Below, piece by piece: positions 40,701 to 50,966 of a stretch of DNA of 64,000 nt (positions are counted from its first letter, which is position 1; the number at the start of each line of letters is the position of its first letter). Under the pieces are notes generated by a model. The model saw only the letters and a list, made by a program, of their open reading frames with translations. It did not search any database and was not told the origin of the DNA. This stretch comes from Doryteuthis pealeii (lineage: Eukaryota; Mollusca; Cephalopoda; Myopsida; Loliginidae). Made by a program: the position numbers and the translations under genes. The DNA lies in the NCBI GenBank assembly GCA_023376005.1, contig CM042179.1:17066054-17130053 (forward strand). Reading direction: 5' to 3'.

Positions 40701-41186
40701 AAAATAAAATCTAAACAAAAAAAGTTATTAAAGGTTAAGTTTACTGGTCAGCTGACCAATAATTTCGCCATATCGTTATTTTTATCGTTGTACACCTCGG
40801 CTATCACCATCATATCTCAAATTTACATGCTTTGACAACATTAGTTTATTGATTAAGTAACGTTGTAAAGACAGTAGGAAAGGAGAAAGCGTAGTAACCC
40901 AAAAAGTGAAAATAAATAGAAATTAGAATAAAAAGAATTCTTACAATAAATAATAAATATATAAACGAACAGATTAACGATAAATTATACTAACTGAATA
41001 TGTCATCCCAAACCACAAAGGTAAATTGAAAAGCATCAACCTACACTAAATTATTGTAGATTTATATTTTTGATGAAGTTTATGCTATTTATTTTTTTAA
41101 ATGATTTTTTTCTTTCGATTTTATATGTAAATTTTAATCTGGCAATTCTATTGATATGAGAGAAGAAAAAAAAGTGCATATAAATT

Positions 41187-41225
<39 letters not shown>

Positions 41226-41904
41226 ATGAATTTACGTATAATTGTGCCCGAGTAGATGAATGCATAAGGAGAAAGAGGGAGATGAATTACGTACGATTCA
41301 AAGATGGCGGCATATAGTGTTTACTAAGATGGGGTGGATGAGATTAATGCGTAGAAGTATTTAAAAAAAAACAACTTCCGACTCCATTATGGTGGATTAT
41401 GTGCAATAAGAATTAGATGAAAAAATGAATAAAATTGCATTGTAATTAACTGATATTTTTACGTGCATAAAGTTTTTGCGTTCGTTTTATTTCTAGCACA
41501 AAATCCCGAAAGGTAAAAAAAAAAAAAAGTTTACTTAATGCTTTCCTGGAAAAAAAGCATGATTTATTTTTTCATATATTAAATTTATATATTATGTGTA
41601 AAAAGCATAAAATTCTAATTGACTACTTGAGCTAGTTTCTTAATTTTATTTGTTCAGTGTTAGCTTTTTCTTTAGCAATGACTAAAATGTGTAGTAACAA
41701 AAAATGTGCCCCCCTATCAAATTAATTAAAAAAAAAAAGGTTTATCTGAAATTAGACAATCAGAAAGTTGCTACAGACGTCATCTTTGAAGAATGGTTAT
41801 CTTATAAATCATATCTCTGTACGAGTGATTTGAAAACAAGATATTTTGTATACTTCTTTTTTTAAGACATATTTCCAACTGCGAATTTATCATTTAATTA
41901 GATA
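37685..41904. other. AT-rich sequence with microsatellites
   Basis: G9 near 37707; (AT)n 37743-37796; (GT)n near 38360-38380; (GA)n near 39274-39293; (GA)n near 41190-41222; several T or A runs; a G8 near 40099. A YY1-like AAGATGGCGGC lies at 41301-41311 and an E-box CACGTGAC near 40272. No gene could be supported. Confidence 0.5.
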
Positions 41905-41944
41905 TTTTCAAGTATGCAAAAAGAGTCTTTTGCATACTTGAAAA
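41905..41944. repeat. Perfect 17-bp hairpin, 6-nt loop
   Basis: The arms 41905-41921 and 41928-41944 are exact reverse complements (TTTTCAAGTATGCAAAA). Confidence 0.92.
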
Positions 41945-41978
41945 AGACATCTTATTTTTTGAAAAGACAGTTTTAAAA

Positions 41979-42072
41979 AGGAATTTTAAAGTAAAATGAT
42001 ACTTGATAAATTTGAGGCTTTTTGGACAAAAAGCCTCAAATTTATCAAGTATCATTTTACTTTAAAATTCCT
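41979..42072. repeat. Perfect 45-bp hairpin, 4-nt loop
   Basis: The arms 41979-42023 and 42028-42072 are exact reverse complements over 45 bp around GGAC. No mismatch has accumulated, so the duplication is recent or maintained. It lies 34 bp after another perfect hairpin. No transposon ends or host gene are nearby. Confidence 0.95.
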
Positions 42073-43148
42073 AACCTTGATAATTAAAGTTTGTACCTCA
42101 GAAAATTTTACTAAACAAAGCAACAAAATTCAGGAGGGTACGGAATGACAGATAAGAAAAGTCGGAGTATAGTCACTCTTGAAACTTCCGGAAATGCTTT
42201 TAATGACAGTTATAACCCAATAATGAAAAAAAAAAATGTTACTAATCAAAAAAACTATTATGGCCGCTGTGAACAAAAAACTCAAACAATATTTTAATGT
42301 CACCTGACATAAATACACAAAGTACACAGTCAAGAGATATACATGTTCTAAAACATGTATCCATAAGTTTTTGATATCACGAAATATTTAATGAAATGGA
42401 CCTTGAATAATTTTTAAAGTCATTTAAAATAAAATAAAATTATTTTACTTAATCTTCCTTGAGTAGAACGCTTTTAAAATGTTGATTCAAAAATTCATAA
42501 TCATTTTTAGAGACTTCAAATATTTCATTTTAATTAACTAAGGTCTTTCAGTGCTGCTAAATGAATCTAATATACAAGTTTCGCTGATTCAACTGGAAAA
42601 TGTACAAAATTTTGGGTTGGTCAAAAAAGAAAAAAAAAGGTCATTGTTTTGACATTGGATGACATAACTGACATTTCATTTCAACTTGGTGCAAAAATAT
42701 CACTTTTGATTATTGTAATGCAATAATTCTCATATCAGTGTGCACTTTTAAAGATTGTCAAAAATTAAGGTTTTTTGGGTTTGTTTTTTTTTTTTTTAGT
42801 TTATTGATACTAAGAGTTATGAAAGCAGCATTGTTATTTGTTTTGGGTTTTTTAAGATTTGCAAAAACCGACTCAAACACAAAAAGTATGGAATGAGAAG
42901 ACTTTAATTATCAAAGGAATCAAAAATGAGTTACAATTTTTTTTATGCTGGGCGATCGTTCAGTCGAGTAGTCGAATGGGAATGATTGCATTACTTGAAA
43001 ATAATCTATTATCGACGCAAAAGATAGCAAAACACACTGAAAATCATTTACACTAGCTTAGTTAAGTTAGTCACTTTAATGTGTGACATTAACAAGGAAA
43101 TTTTTATTTTCGTGTCTGATTAGCTTCTTAAACATAACTAAAACGTTT
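42073..43148. other. AT-rich sequence
   Basis: Nothing recognised apart from a possible poly(A) signal for the minus-strand candidate exon (AATAAA at 43108-43103). Confidence 0.45.
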
Positions 43149-43368
43149 TTATATATATTTTAAATCAATACAACAGTGTGGAACACAAAAGCTCTTGTGG
43201 CCAGCTAAATGATCCACTACTAAACAAACCAGATGCTGATCTTCATCCAATCTATGTATAGTATAGGATTGGAGTCCTTTTGTATGAACTCCTTCCAAGA
43301 GAACCAAGTGATCAATTTGAATAAATACGGTTTCTTCAAAAATTCTCACAAGAAGATCCCTGGCACTT
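43149..43368 (-). CDS. Candidate terminal exon, unknown product
   Basis: A minus-strand frame of about 72 codons reads RDLLVRIFEETVFIQIDHLV, HRLDEDQHLVCLVVDHLAGH and KSFCVPHCC before TAA. A possible acceptor AAGCAG lies just upstream, with the frame closed beyond it. AATAAA occurs on the same strand about 40 nt after the stop. The composition is clearly more protein-like than the flanks. No domain recognised. A last exon of an unknown gene or a transposon ORF end are both possible. Confidence 0.35.
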
Positions 43369-43491
43369 CTGCTTAGGGTTAGGATGTACTATCAGTACTC
43401 ATGGAAATCCAATTTTAAAATAACAAGATTTTAAAATATACAGAAAAGAATTATTTATAAAAGTATAAAATTTAAACATCATTCAAAAATA

Positions 43492-43533
<42 letters not shown>

Positions 43534-43766
43534 CAATCCAAAAAAAAAAAACGACGTAAAAATATAGCTGATTCTTAATTTTGTGATGTAATATTTCTAC
43601 GGTAACATGTACTACACTGATCCAATATTGAACTGCCTCTCAACGGGCAAATAGAGTGTAATAGTTTTTAAGACGTTCCGGATGCGCCATGATTTTAAAA
43701 GAAAATCACTTACATAATTTTTCAAATGCAATCATAATACATAAATCTAATGCAATGGACATTAAT
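43369..43766. other. AT-rich sequence with (AAT)n
   Basis: (AAT)n at about 43489-43531; otherwise nothing. Confidence 0.5.
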
Positions 43767-43912
43767 TAGGCACCACCAAAGTTGTTGTAAAATCCGTATT
43801 TTACAAAATAAATTTAACCCCTTTGAAAATTTCATTAAAATCGGATAATTCCCTGATTTTTGGTAAATTTTTTTCAATGTGGGGGGGGGGATACGGATTT
43901 TACGGCATCTTA
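43767..43912. mobile_element. Family C end piece folded back (C5)
   Basis: 43767-43808 reads as a family C right end in minus orientation (TAGGCACCACCA, TATTTTACAAAATA, TTTAACCCC). The next part, 43809-43912, is the same end region in plus orientation (TCATTAAAATCGG and TGATTTTTGGTAAATT, then G10, then ATACGGATTTTAC). The 13-bp arms 43787-43799 and 43891-43903 are perfect. It is an end that has snapped back on itself. Confidence 0.65.
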
Positions 43913-43944
43913 GACAACGTTTACGGCCATGTTTACGATATAAG

Positions 43945-44145
43945 CAAGTCGTCGGGGTGGCCTAAAGTCGGTATCAGCCAATCAGCAAGTCTATCCCCTT
44001 TTCAATAGCGCTAACCAAGGAGATTGTTTTTGCGTCTGAGGTGGTACGTCACACCTACCATCAGCTCCTTACTTTACCGCACAGATCCCTGTGCTACTCA
44101 TACGCTGAGTTAGCGAGGGCCGGTATCAAACTAGGAACCTTGGGA
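43945..44145 (-). mobile_element. tRNA-derived SINE, head missing (S1 family)
   Basis: Body and tail of S1 on the minus strand. It stops within the tRNA-like head just past box B (GGTTCCTAGTTTGATACCGG). The next base starts a plus-strand copy of the missing head. Confidence 0.85.
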
Positions 44146-44222
44146 CTGGGTTAGTTCAGTCGGTAGAGCGTTCGGCTAGAAACCACAAGGTTCCTAGTTC
44201 GATACCGGACCTCGCCAACTCA
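44146..44222 (+). mobile_element. tRNA-like S1 head in opposite orientation
   Basis: Reads GGGACTGGGTTAGTTCAGTC, GGTAGAGCGTTCGGCTAG, GGTTCCTAGTTCGATACCGG and TCGCCAACTCAG. Box A and box B are intact. It folds back on the preceding minus-strand copy with a stem of about 37 bp around about 45 nt. On its own it looks like a tRNA gene, but it is a SINE head: the body junction CTCGCCAACTCAG follows and no acceptor-stem pairing is evident. Confidence 0.8.
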
Positions 44223-44230
44223 GTGTTTAC

Positions 44231-44263
44231 TAGGTACCACCAGACCGTTTATGCCATCTTGAT
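44231..44263 (-). mobile_element. Family B terminal fragment
   Basis: TAGGTACCACCAGACCGTTT and ATGCCATCTTGA match the right end of B1 (15461 backwards). The piece is cut off by an (AT)n run. Confidence 0.8.
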
Positions 44264-44359
44264 GTTTTATATATATATATATAAATTAAGCGTTCGTAAC
44301 ATGTCTGAGATTCTTTCAGTGTTACTTGATTTTAATGTACTCCTCTCCTCCCTCTCACT

Positions 44360-44550
44360 GAAATACCTTCTGTTTCCTCTTTTATTGTAAAGATGTCCCC
44401 AGGGGGTCCATTACTGGTTTTTATTGAAATCCAATTAGCCATTCCTGTTTCTGAATATCAGCTTAACACGTGTGCAAAATTTCATCATGATCGGATCATT
44501 GGTGTAGGCGACAACTGGTTATACACAGATAACATAATAATAATAATACA
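44360..44550 (+). mobile_element. Possible LINE 3' end
   Basis: GTGCAAAATTTCATCATGAT with CGGATCATTGGTGTAGGCGA and a final (AAT)n resembles the 3' ends of RTE-like LINEs (AAATTTCATNNNATCGG..., then a simple repeat). No coding part is attached. Confidence 0.4.
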
Positions 44551-44954
44551 CGTGTTTACATGATGTTAATAAATGTTATAAATTGGAATGTCTGCTTTTA
44601 AAATAAATGAATAAATTTGACAAAGAATGTACACAGCACAAGATTGACAATTGTTTGACAGAAGAAATATTAAGGGGTTAATTCTCAGAAAATATTCATC
44701 TACCTACTGTAACTAGTTTTAAATTGATTGAGGTGTTGGCGCATGACAAAAATGCTGTTTTCGGAATTTTGAGAAAAAAATGTCTATTAAAAGAAACCAT
44801 GTTTTTTTTTTAATTGATTTAAATACCAAAAATCTTATTAAAATCCGATAATTAACTGGGGGGTGATTTGGCAGGTGTTTGGACATTAATGTTTATACAC
44901 GATTTTAAATTGATATATATATATTTCAATAAACTTATAGTTGTGCCATTTTTA
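44551..44954. other. AT-rich sequence
   Basis: A faint family C-like block (ACCAAAAATCTTATTAAAAT) lies near 44826; nothing else. Confidence 0.4.
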
Positions 44955-45213
44955 GTTAAATTCAGGTAGCGATATGTGGATGAAGACCAAGAATTGCCAA
45001 CTCTTCGCGATCAGTATCATGATGTCAAAATACACCGACTCTCCCCTTCAGTGTAGAAATCTCGAAGATCAGCCAGGTTTCGTTTTTGCCGCATTCGGCT
45101 CTAAAGCGAGAACACGATCGAGGAGGTATATATACTACACCCAGTTCCCGGCCAGAAGGCCGAGAAACTATTCCCTAACTATTACATTTATAAAAGAAAG
45201 AAAAGTAACATAA
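44955..45213 (+). CDS. Unassigned 80-codon open frame
   Basis: Open after a possible acceptor (CCATTTTTAG) through SGSDMWMKTKNCQLF, NLEDQPGFVFAAFGSKARTR and YTQFPARRPRNYS to TAA. A second frame across 44965-45050 (RYVDEDQELPTLRDQYHDVK) is just as protein-like, so the true frame may shift in the middle, as in a pseudogene. TATATATA lies at about 45127-45134. No domain recognised. Confidence 0.22.
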
Positions 45214-46276
45214 TTCTTGCAGTAATAACATGTTTGGACATGATCAGAAAAATACATTTTGTGAATGCATAGTAAAATGAAACAAGTGATTGTGTTACTT
45301 TTTAAATAACTGAGAATTTATATCAGAAAATAAGATCTTCTATACTGAATTTAATTATTAAGTTTTAATATAAGAAAATAAATTTAAAAAATAAAATCTG
45401 AAAGTTATCTTCTAGTGAATGAGTGAACGAGAACCTTTTTCTGACAAAATGATAGATTTCATGGTACCACCATTGTTTTAAGAAACGGCAACAATATGGA
45501 AGCTGACATTTTGCCATTTTGTTTTTAGACCTAAATTTGGTAAACGTCAGTTTTTCTCAACTGAAGAAAAGTACCAATATCTTTTACAAATGAGTTGAAT
45601 AAAAATAATTTGAATAAAACAGTAAAAAAAAAAAAAAAAAAAAAAAAAGGTATTAAAAAATAATGGTATATTTCTCAATGAAATCACGATAATGTTTTTA
45701 AACAACGAGACTTAGTTTTCATGTATTTTTGCGTCCAGTGGGGTCAGAATATCTTAAAACAAAAATAACATGGATCTATAATGACGTCATAGAACTCTAA
45801 CGGTCGCATATAACTTCAATCCAGACGCGGTATTTTCGGGTTTTGTCGTCCCGGCGTCTGGTGAATTTATGGTCAGTGCAACTTATTAACCGACTCAAAG
45901 TTTGGAGGCGTTTTTATTGACAAATTAATGCGAGAAGGAAGCGCTATTTTACAGCTTCCTCCCGTTTTTTATCGACAAAAAATGTAAATATTTAACACAC
46001 CCATTACATTATTTTTTCGGTTTTTTTTATTCAATTATATTTTAATATAATTTACAAACTGAAACAAATTTGAAAGCAATTTTCACACTGTACACTTTGT
46101 TTTGATTTTATTTTAGAATGCTCCCCTCCCCCAAATACAAATTAAAAAATCAGAATATTTAGATTTTTTTAAAAATCCAAAACAAATGTCACGTCTTTTT
46201 AATATATAATAAATAACGAAATATGACAACATATTTACGATAGAGTTTCGAAAATAAATATCAATTCATTAAATCT
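45214..46276. other. Intergenic with CRE-like site
   Basis: A-tract at 45627-45648. A perfect palindromic CRE TGACGTCA lies near 45783. The GC-richer stretch 45780-45965 holds an inverted pair CCAGACGC and GCGTCTGG (about 45819-45859). This could be regulatory, but no gene start was found. Confidence 0.35.
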
Positions 46277-47195
46277 AGAGATACCCAATTTTGTCTGCTA
46301 GGTTTTTAAAAAACAAATTAAAATTAATTAAAGCTATTATTTAATTTCAAACTTTTGTCTAAAATGATAAGTAGTAACATAATGACCATCATCAAAAAAA
46401 GAAAAAAAAATCATTACATATGCAGTTTATTTTTAATAGGTTTAAAACTATTTGTTTTGGTCAATTTCGACGCGATCCGCCATTAACGCCTTTTTTCAAG
46501 GGTTTTAAAGCGCTTGTTTACAATTCTAACGTAACATTTTCGATTGAAAAAAAAAATTACCAAAAATCTGGTAATTATCCGATTTTAATAAAATTGTCAG
46601 TATTGATTTATCAATGAATTTTATAATGCATCAGTTATTTTATTTCAAAACTTTAATTTAGTATTTTTGCTATAAAAAATTAATATATAAAATTCATTTA
46701 AAATATGAAAAGCATGATGTTAAGTTTAAAATGTTACATTTTTAGATTCTAAAAATAAATATCTATTTAATGCAAACCTTATTTTATTACATCAAAGTAT
46801 ACTTTTTTATTGAAAATGTACTCCCCCCTTTTTTAAGCAGAAAAATATCGATGTATAATTTTTTTTTTCTTTTATAAGATAATAGCCAATTAAATAATTA
46901 TTGAAATGAGTAAAAAAGAAATCTCCAAAAAATTAATTATCTATTATTTTTTTACATTTTATTTTTCGATTTTTGGTACTTATTTTCTCATAGAAAATCC
47001 ATCGTAATTTTTTTTTTTGTTTCTATTCATAACTTCGGTCTTTTATCTTTATTTATACTGTAATTAGAAAACTATAAGACCAACCCAAACAAAATGTTAC
47101 GCCCCCAACATAGGGGTGGGGGGTCAAAATTAAGTGACCTGAAAAAAAATGAGAAAGTTTTGAAATAAAATAAATAATGCATTATAAAGATCATT
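46277..47195 (+). mobile_element. Family C DNA element, copy C3 (partial)
   Basis: Reverse complement of C2 without the SINE. It runs from a drifted left end (TAGAGATACCCAATTTTG), through ATTTCGACGCGATCCGCCAT, ATTACCAAAAATCTGG and ATCGATGTATAA, to AATTAAGTGACCTG. The right end is missing. It shows the empty site of the C2 SINE (GATGCATTATAA region, here TTTATAATGCATC near 46620). Confidence 0.8.
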
Positions 47196-47525
47196 CATAA
47201 ATAAACGTTTTAAATATAAGGAACAGCTGACAGGTCTCAGACCTAATATACTCACTGAAAAGTTATTATTATTCTAAATACGGTACTAATGCACAATAGC
47301 GCGCAAGAGATCATAATATCATTAGATTACGTATAAAAGCATTACATTTCACAAAAATAGTTTTGGGACACTAAAAAAAATTAAATTAAATTAAATTAAA
47401 ATAAAAAGAAGGAAAAAAAACAGAACGCCAAAGGAGTTCTTTCTTGAAAAATGTAAAACATTGAACATTTTTTTTATAGTAGTTTTAATTTCTTTTAAAA
47501 GTAAAATCAACGAATTTTTACCTTT
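47196..47525. other. AT-rich sequence
   Basis: (AAATT)n near 47380-47400; nothing else. Confidence 0.5.
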
Positions 47526-47690
47526 TTATTGTGGTCCCATGAAGGATGTCTTTTTTTCATTAGGGGTTTCAGCTTTTCTATTTGGTACTGGGACCGGAAA
47601 TCCCTCCTTATCTGCTGGAGCATACCCCACGAGAACCCAGTGCGGCACGGTTGCTCTTCCGACTTTGTATTTTCTTATGTTGAACACAGC
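47526..47690 (-). CDS. Possible terminal exon, unknown product
   Basis: The minus strand is open for 54 codons: AVFNIRKYKVGRATVPHW, then VLVGYAPADKEGFPVPVPNR, ending FMGPQ. A TAG at the upstream edge could double as an acceptor AG. AATAAA overlaps the TAA stop. The composition is balanced. No family recognised. Confidence 0.25.
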   Translation of the reverse strand, partial: AVFNIRKYKVGRATVPHWVLVGYAPADKEGFPVPVPNRKAETPNEKKTSFMGPQ

Positions 47691-48454
47691 CTAGTCTATT
47701 TCAACCGTATGCACCATCTTAAATTTATGTAGGCCTCACCCTGGTCAACCAATAATTCGGAGGTTATTGATGAAATGTTCGCAACAGACATCCTTAATGA
47801 AATTCTTCCAGTCAGTTAATTGTCAATTACATAATGAACACTTACAATAAGTACAAATAAATATCTTCCGTAGAAGGTCCGACTCTTTACAAAAATATAT
47901 ACACCCTTCTATGGAAAAGGAAACTTTGTAAATTAAACCAGAGAAATTATTTTTTTATAATTGATTGTTTTTATTTCAATTTTTTCTAGCGTTCTATTTG
48001 AAGAAAAAAATTATAGCGTCTCTCTACTTCGGTAATTTCCGACATCTAAAGCTATTTATACGTAAAAAGCAATTCTAATGATATTATCTCTTGCGTGCTA
48101 TTCTGCATAAGTACCATTAATATATTTAAAAATATTGATTTTTTTTACAACTCCTCAGTGATAACATATGTATGTAAAATTCATATTGTTTAAAGTTTTT
48201 TTTTTTTTTTCCTTTTTTGTTTATTTCTAGCAAATTTCATTTTATACAATAGAAGAATCATTATAGACGTGTACCGTAATTCAAATTCAAGTTTCAAATT
48301 TTTTACGAATCTTTTATAGCTAAGTATTCTATCAGTTTTTTTTTTTGTTTTTTTTTTTATATATAAGAAGGTAAATAACATCTGCTAAGGGTTATCTATT
48401 TTTTTACACCCTAAAAAGTAGTATTAATAAGGATTTGTCCTTTATCAAAATTAA
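47691..48454. other. AT-rich sequence
   Basis: Nothing recognised; several T runs. Confidence 0.5.
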
Positions 48455-48693
48455 CAAATATTATTATTTAAGAAGGCAATTACAATGCGTATAAAAAATA
48501 AAATAATGTCCAGTATCTAATCAATTTCAAAGAAACTTCATCTTCAGAGACTGTTTTTGAAATGGACGCGGTCTTGGGTGTTTTTTGTTTGGGACGTTAT
48601 AAACACGCGTCTCGTGGGTTGTTATAACGCCACGCGTGATATCCGTTGTTCAATCAATTTCAATTTCATTCCTTTTATTTATTTTTTATTCAA

Positions 48694-48702
<9 letters not shown>

Positions 48703-48748
<46 letters not shown>
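48703..48748. repeat. (AT)n tract, left arm
   Basis: Mirrors the (AT)n tract at 49275-49324 in the right arm, which carries an extra (AC)n at 49247-49265. Confidence 0.95.
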
Positions 48749-48753
<5 letters not shown>

Positions 48754-48811
48754 TTTTTTAGTTGGACGTTATTACGAAGCATTAAAAATATATAAATGAA
48801 TGAACTCGATA

Positions 48812-48957
48812 TTATGGAGTATTGGATTCATTTATATTTTTATTATTATTATTTGTCATAAATTTTCGGAGAATTCCGATGTCTGCGTTCAATCCCTTCA
48901 CGTGTGTTTGTAATTTTAGAATCCATTTAGTTTCTGATTCAACGCAATCTAGAAAAC
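48812..48957 (-). pseudogene. Penelope-like C-terminus, left arm
   Basis: The minus strand reads DCVESETKWILKLQTHVKGL then NADIGIL before the arm deletion alters the frame. The E-x-x-x-W-I-x-x-L-x-T...G-L-N pattern resembles the end of the GIY-YIG endonuclease domain of Penelope-like elements. Its catalytic upstream part is absent. Confidence 0.5.
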
Positions 48958-49103
48958 AATCAGAAACTAAATGGATTCTAAAATTACAAACACACGTGAA
49001 GGGATTGAACGCAGACATCGGAATTCTCCGTTATTATAAATATTTCACAGACGCTGCCGCTGTCGATAACAACAGAGACAAAAAAGCCGTTAAGCAGGAA
49101 TAA
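48958..49103 (+). pseudogene. Penelope-like C-terminus, right arm
   Basis: The same coding end as the left arm, here complete to its stop: SETKWILKLQTHVKGLNADI, then YYKYFTDAAAVDNN and a lysine-rich end before TAA. Reverse transcriptase and the catalytic part of the GIY-YIG domain are missing because the copy is 5' truncated at the centre of the palindrome. An untranslated tail GATAAAGGGTATCTAACGA follows. Confidence 0.5.
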
Positions 49104-49267
49104 CATTCATTTGATAAAGGGTATCTAACGAACCCGAAAATTTACAAAAAATAATTAAAAAAATATAAGTGAATCCAATACTCCATAATATCGAGTTCAT
49201 TCATTTATATATTTTTAATGCTTCGTAATAACGCCCAACTTTAAAACACACACACACACACACACAT

Positions 49268-49330
<63 letters not shown>

Positions 49331-49585
49331 TAAAAAATAAATAAATATATAAATAAATAAAAGGAATGAAATTGAAATTGATTGAACAACGATATCACGG
49401 CTCTTCCGCGTGGCGTTATAACAACCCACGAGACGCGTGTTTATAACGTCCAAAACAAGAAACACCCAAGACCGCGTCCATTTCAAAAACAGTCTCTGAA
49501 GATGAAGTTTCTTTGAAATTGATTAGACACTGGACATTATTTTATTTTTTTATACGCATTATAATTGCCTTCTTAATATAAATAA

Positions 49586-50714
49586 ATAATAATATACTTA
49601 ACAATGCTTCAAGCAAATTATCAAATACTATTAACAAATATTAGTTGCAAAAATAAATAAGATGGAAAATGTTAACATTAGTTCAGTTTCGGATTCTTAC
49701 AGAGAGAATTCATTATTTCTGAGTGAAGATGAAGGGTTAGTGTATGGGTAGGGTTGGATTAAGTCTCAAACAATCCGTTAATTTATTACTTTTGTTTCTT
49801 CGTCGTTTTAAATAAGTTTTTAGGCATAAAAAAAATTTTCATTGAGCGACTTTATTTTTCTTTAAAAAAAGTTCTTTACATCCGTAAAATTAAAAAAAAA
49901 GTAAACAATATTAGCAATAAACAAATATGAATTGTGTCACATGCAAATATATAAGTACCGCTTATCTTTCTTTTATAGAAAAACAAAAAATTAATTTTCG
50001 TATGTGTATTTATTTGATTATTAGATACTAAACATTACAGACATGTTATTTATCATTGAATGGTTGTAAAAGTAAAAGATTAAAATACTTATAAAACAGA
50101 AAACATTAATTTACATTGTATTAGAATTACATATTTTGATTGTATTTTATTTTAAATTAATCTAGAAAGTGATCTTCGTTTTTAAAATCATAGTTTGACC
50201 GAAACATCCGGGTTGGATTTATCCGCAGCCCAGAAATGTCTAGGCGGAATTGTCCGCAACTAAAATGCCCAATAACCAAATTTAATTTACCGAAACAAAT
50301 CAATAAATCCAGTTCTAGATAAACGAAAGAACAGCTAAATTTTTCGTTGTAGAATATTATAGATAAGATCCCCCGCCCCCCGAAAAAAAAAACGATCCAA
50401 CATAATATGTAAACTGTGTAAATAAAAAAACCAAACCAATTCAATTGTACTATAGTATATTGAAATCTGAAGAATGGTATAAATACCAACCAGAACCAAT
50501 AACAATATAAAAAGGTTATTATTCTGAGACTTTGCTGTCTAAACTGATAGATAAATAAAGAGCAATAGACCAGATATTGTGGTTAAGAATTATAAAAGAA
50601 AACATGATTTCTAATTGATATGTTAAGTGTCCACAGATCAGTCAGAGAGTATAATGAAATAAGTAAATTGAGTATATAACTAAAGATCTAGAAATAGAAA
50701 AAAATGTGACCCCT
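49586..50714. other. AT-rich sequence
   Basis: The 110-codon minus-strand frame at 50157-50489 is hydrophobic low-complexity and crosses a C/G tract; it is not taken as a gene. Confidence 0.5.
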
Positions 50715-50870
50715 TAAAACACCAACCATGCCAGTAATAGTGTGAACACTGGGTATGATCAAGAAAGGGACAGAAACACATTAATAATATACCTGGCAGC
50801 CTATAAGTAATACAAAAACAATCGCACTCTGTGGAACTGTTTATCTCCTTAGGAAAAGTAGAAAAGTAAC
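50715..50870 (+). pseudogene. LINE C-terminal fragment
   Basis: The frame with stops reads TMPVIV, TLGMIKKGTETHINNIPGSL and VIQKQSHSVELFISLGKVEK. This resembles the C-terminal G-A-L-G-M-I-K-K-G-T...I-P-G-S-P...I-Q-K-I-A-L block of a widespread non-LTR retrotransposon. Only the end of the protein is present. Confidence 0.65.
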
Positions 50871-50966
50871 ATCGAAAAAAGATAGCAAAAAATAAATATA
50901 TAGAATGCATATAACTACCTTCCCTCACCGTAAGTCTTAGGTAAAGACTCTAAGGATTGTAAGAAA

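Larger units (their letters stand above)
48455..49585. mobile_element. Penelope-like element end in inverted duplicate
   Basis: Two copies of one element end face away from each other. The left arm is about 48465-48939 and the right arm about 48958-49577, with an 18-nt spacer. From the centre outward each copy has a coding end, a 3' region, an (AT)n tract, and an outer block with ATAACGCCACGCG and TAAACACGCGTCTCG. The left arm lacks about 105 bp (matching about 49033-49140 of the right arm), removed between short CGG-type matches. The arms are otherwise nearly identical. Confidence 0.75.

Noticed and set aside
44146..44222. Stand-alone tRNA gene
   Set aside because: Box A and B are good, but the sequence is the head of the S1 SINE (same downstream body junction) and lacks convincing acceptor-stem pairing.
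50157..50489. 110-codon hydrophobic minus-strand frame
   Set aside because: Phe/Ile-rich, crosses a homopolymer tract; such frames arise by chance in AT-rich DNA. No signal peptide-domain arrangement.
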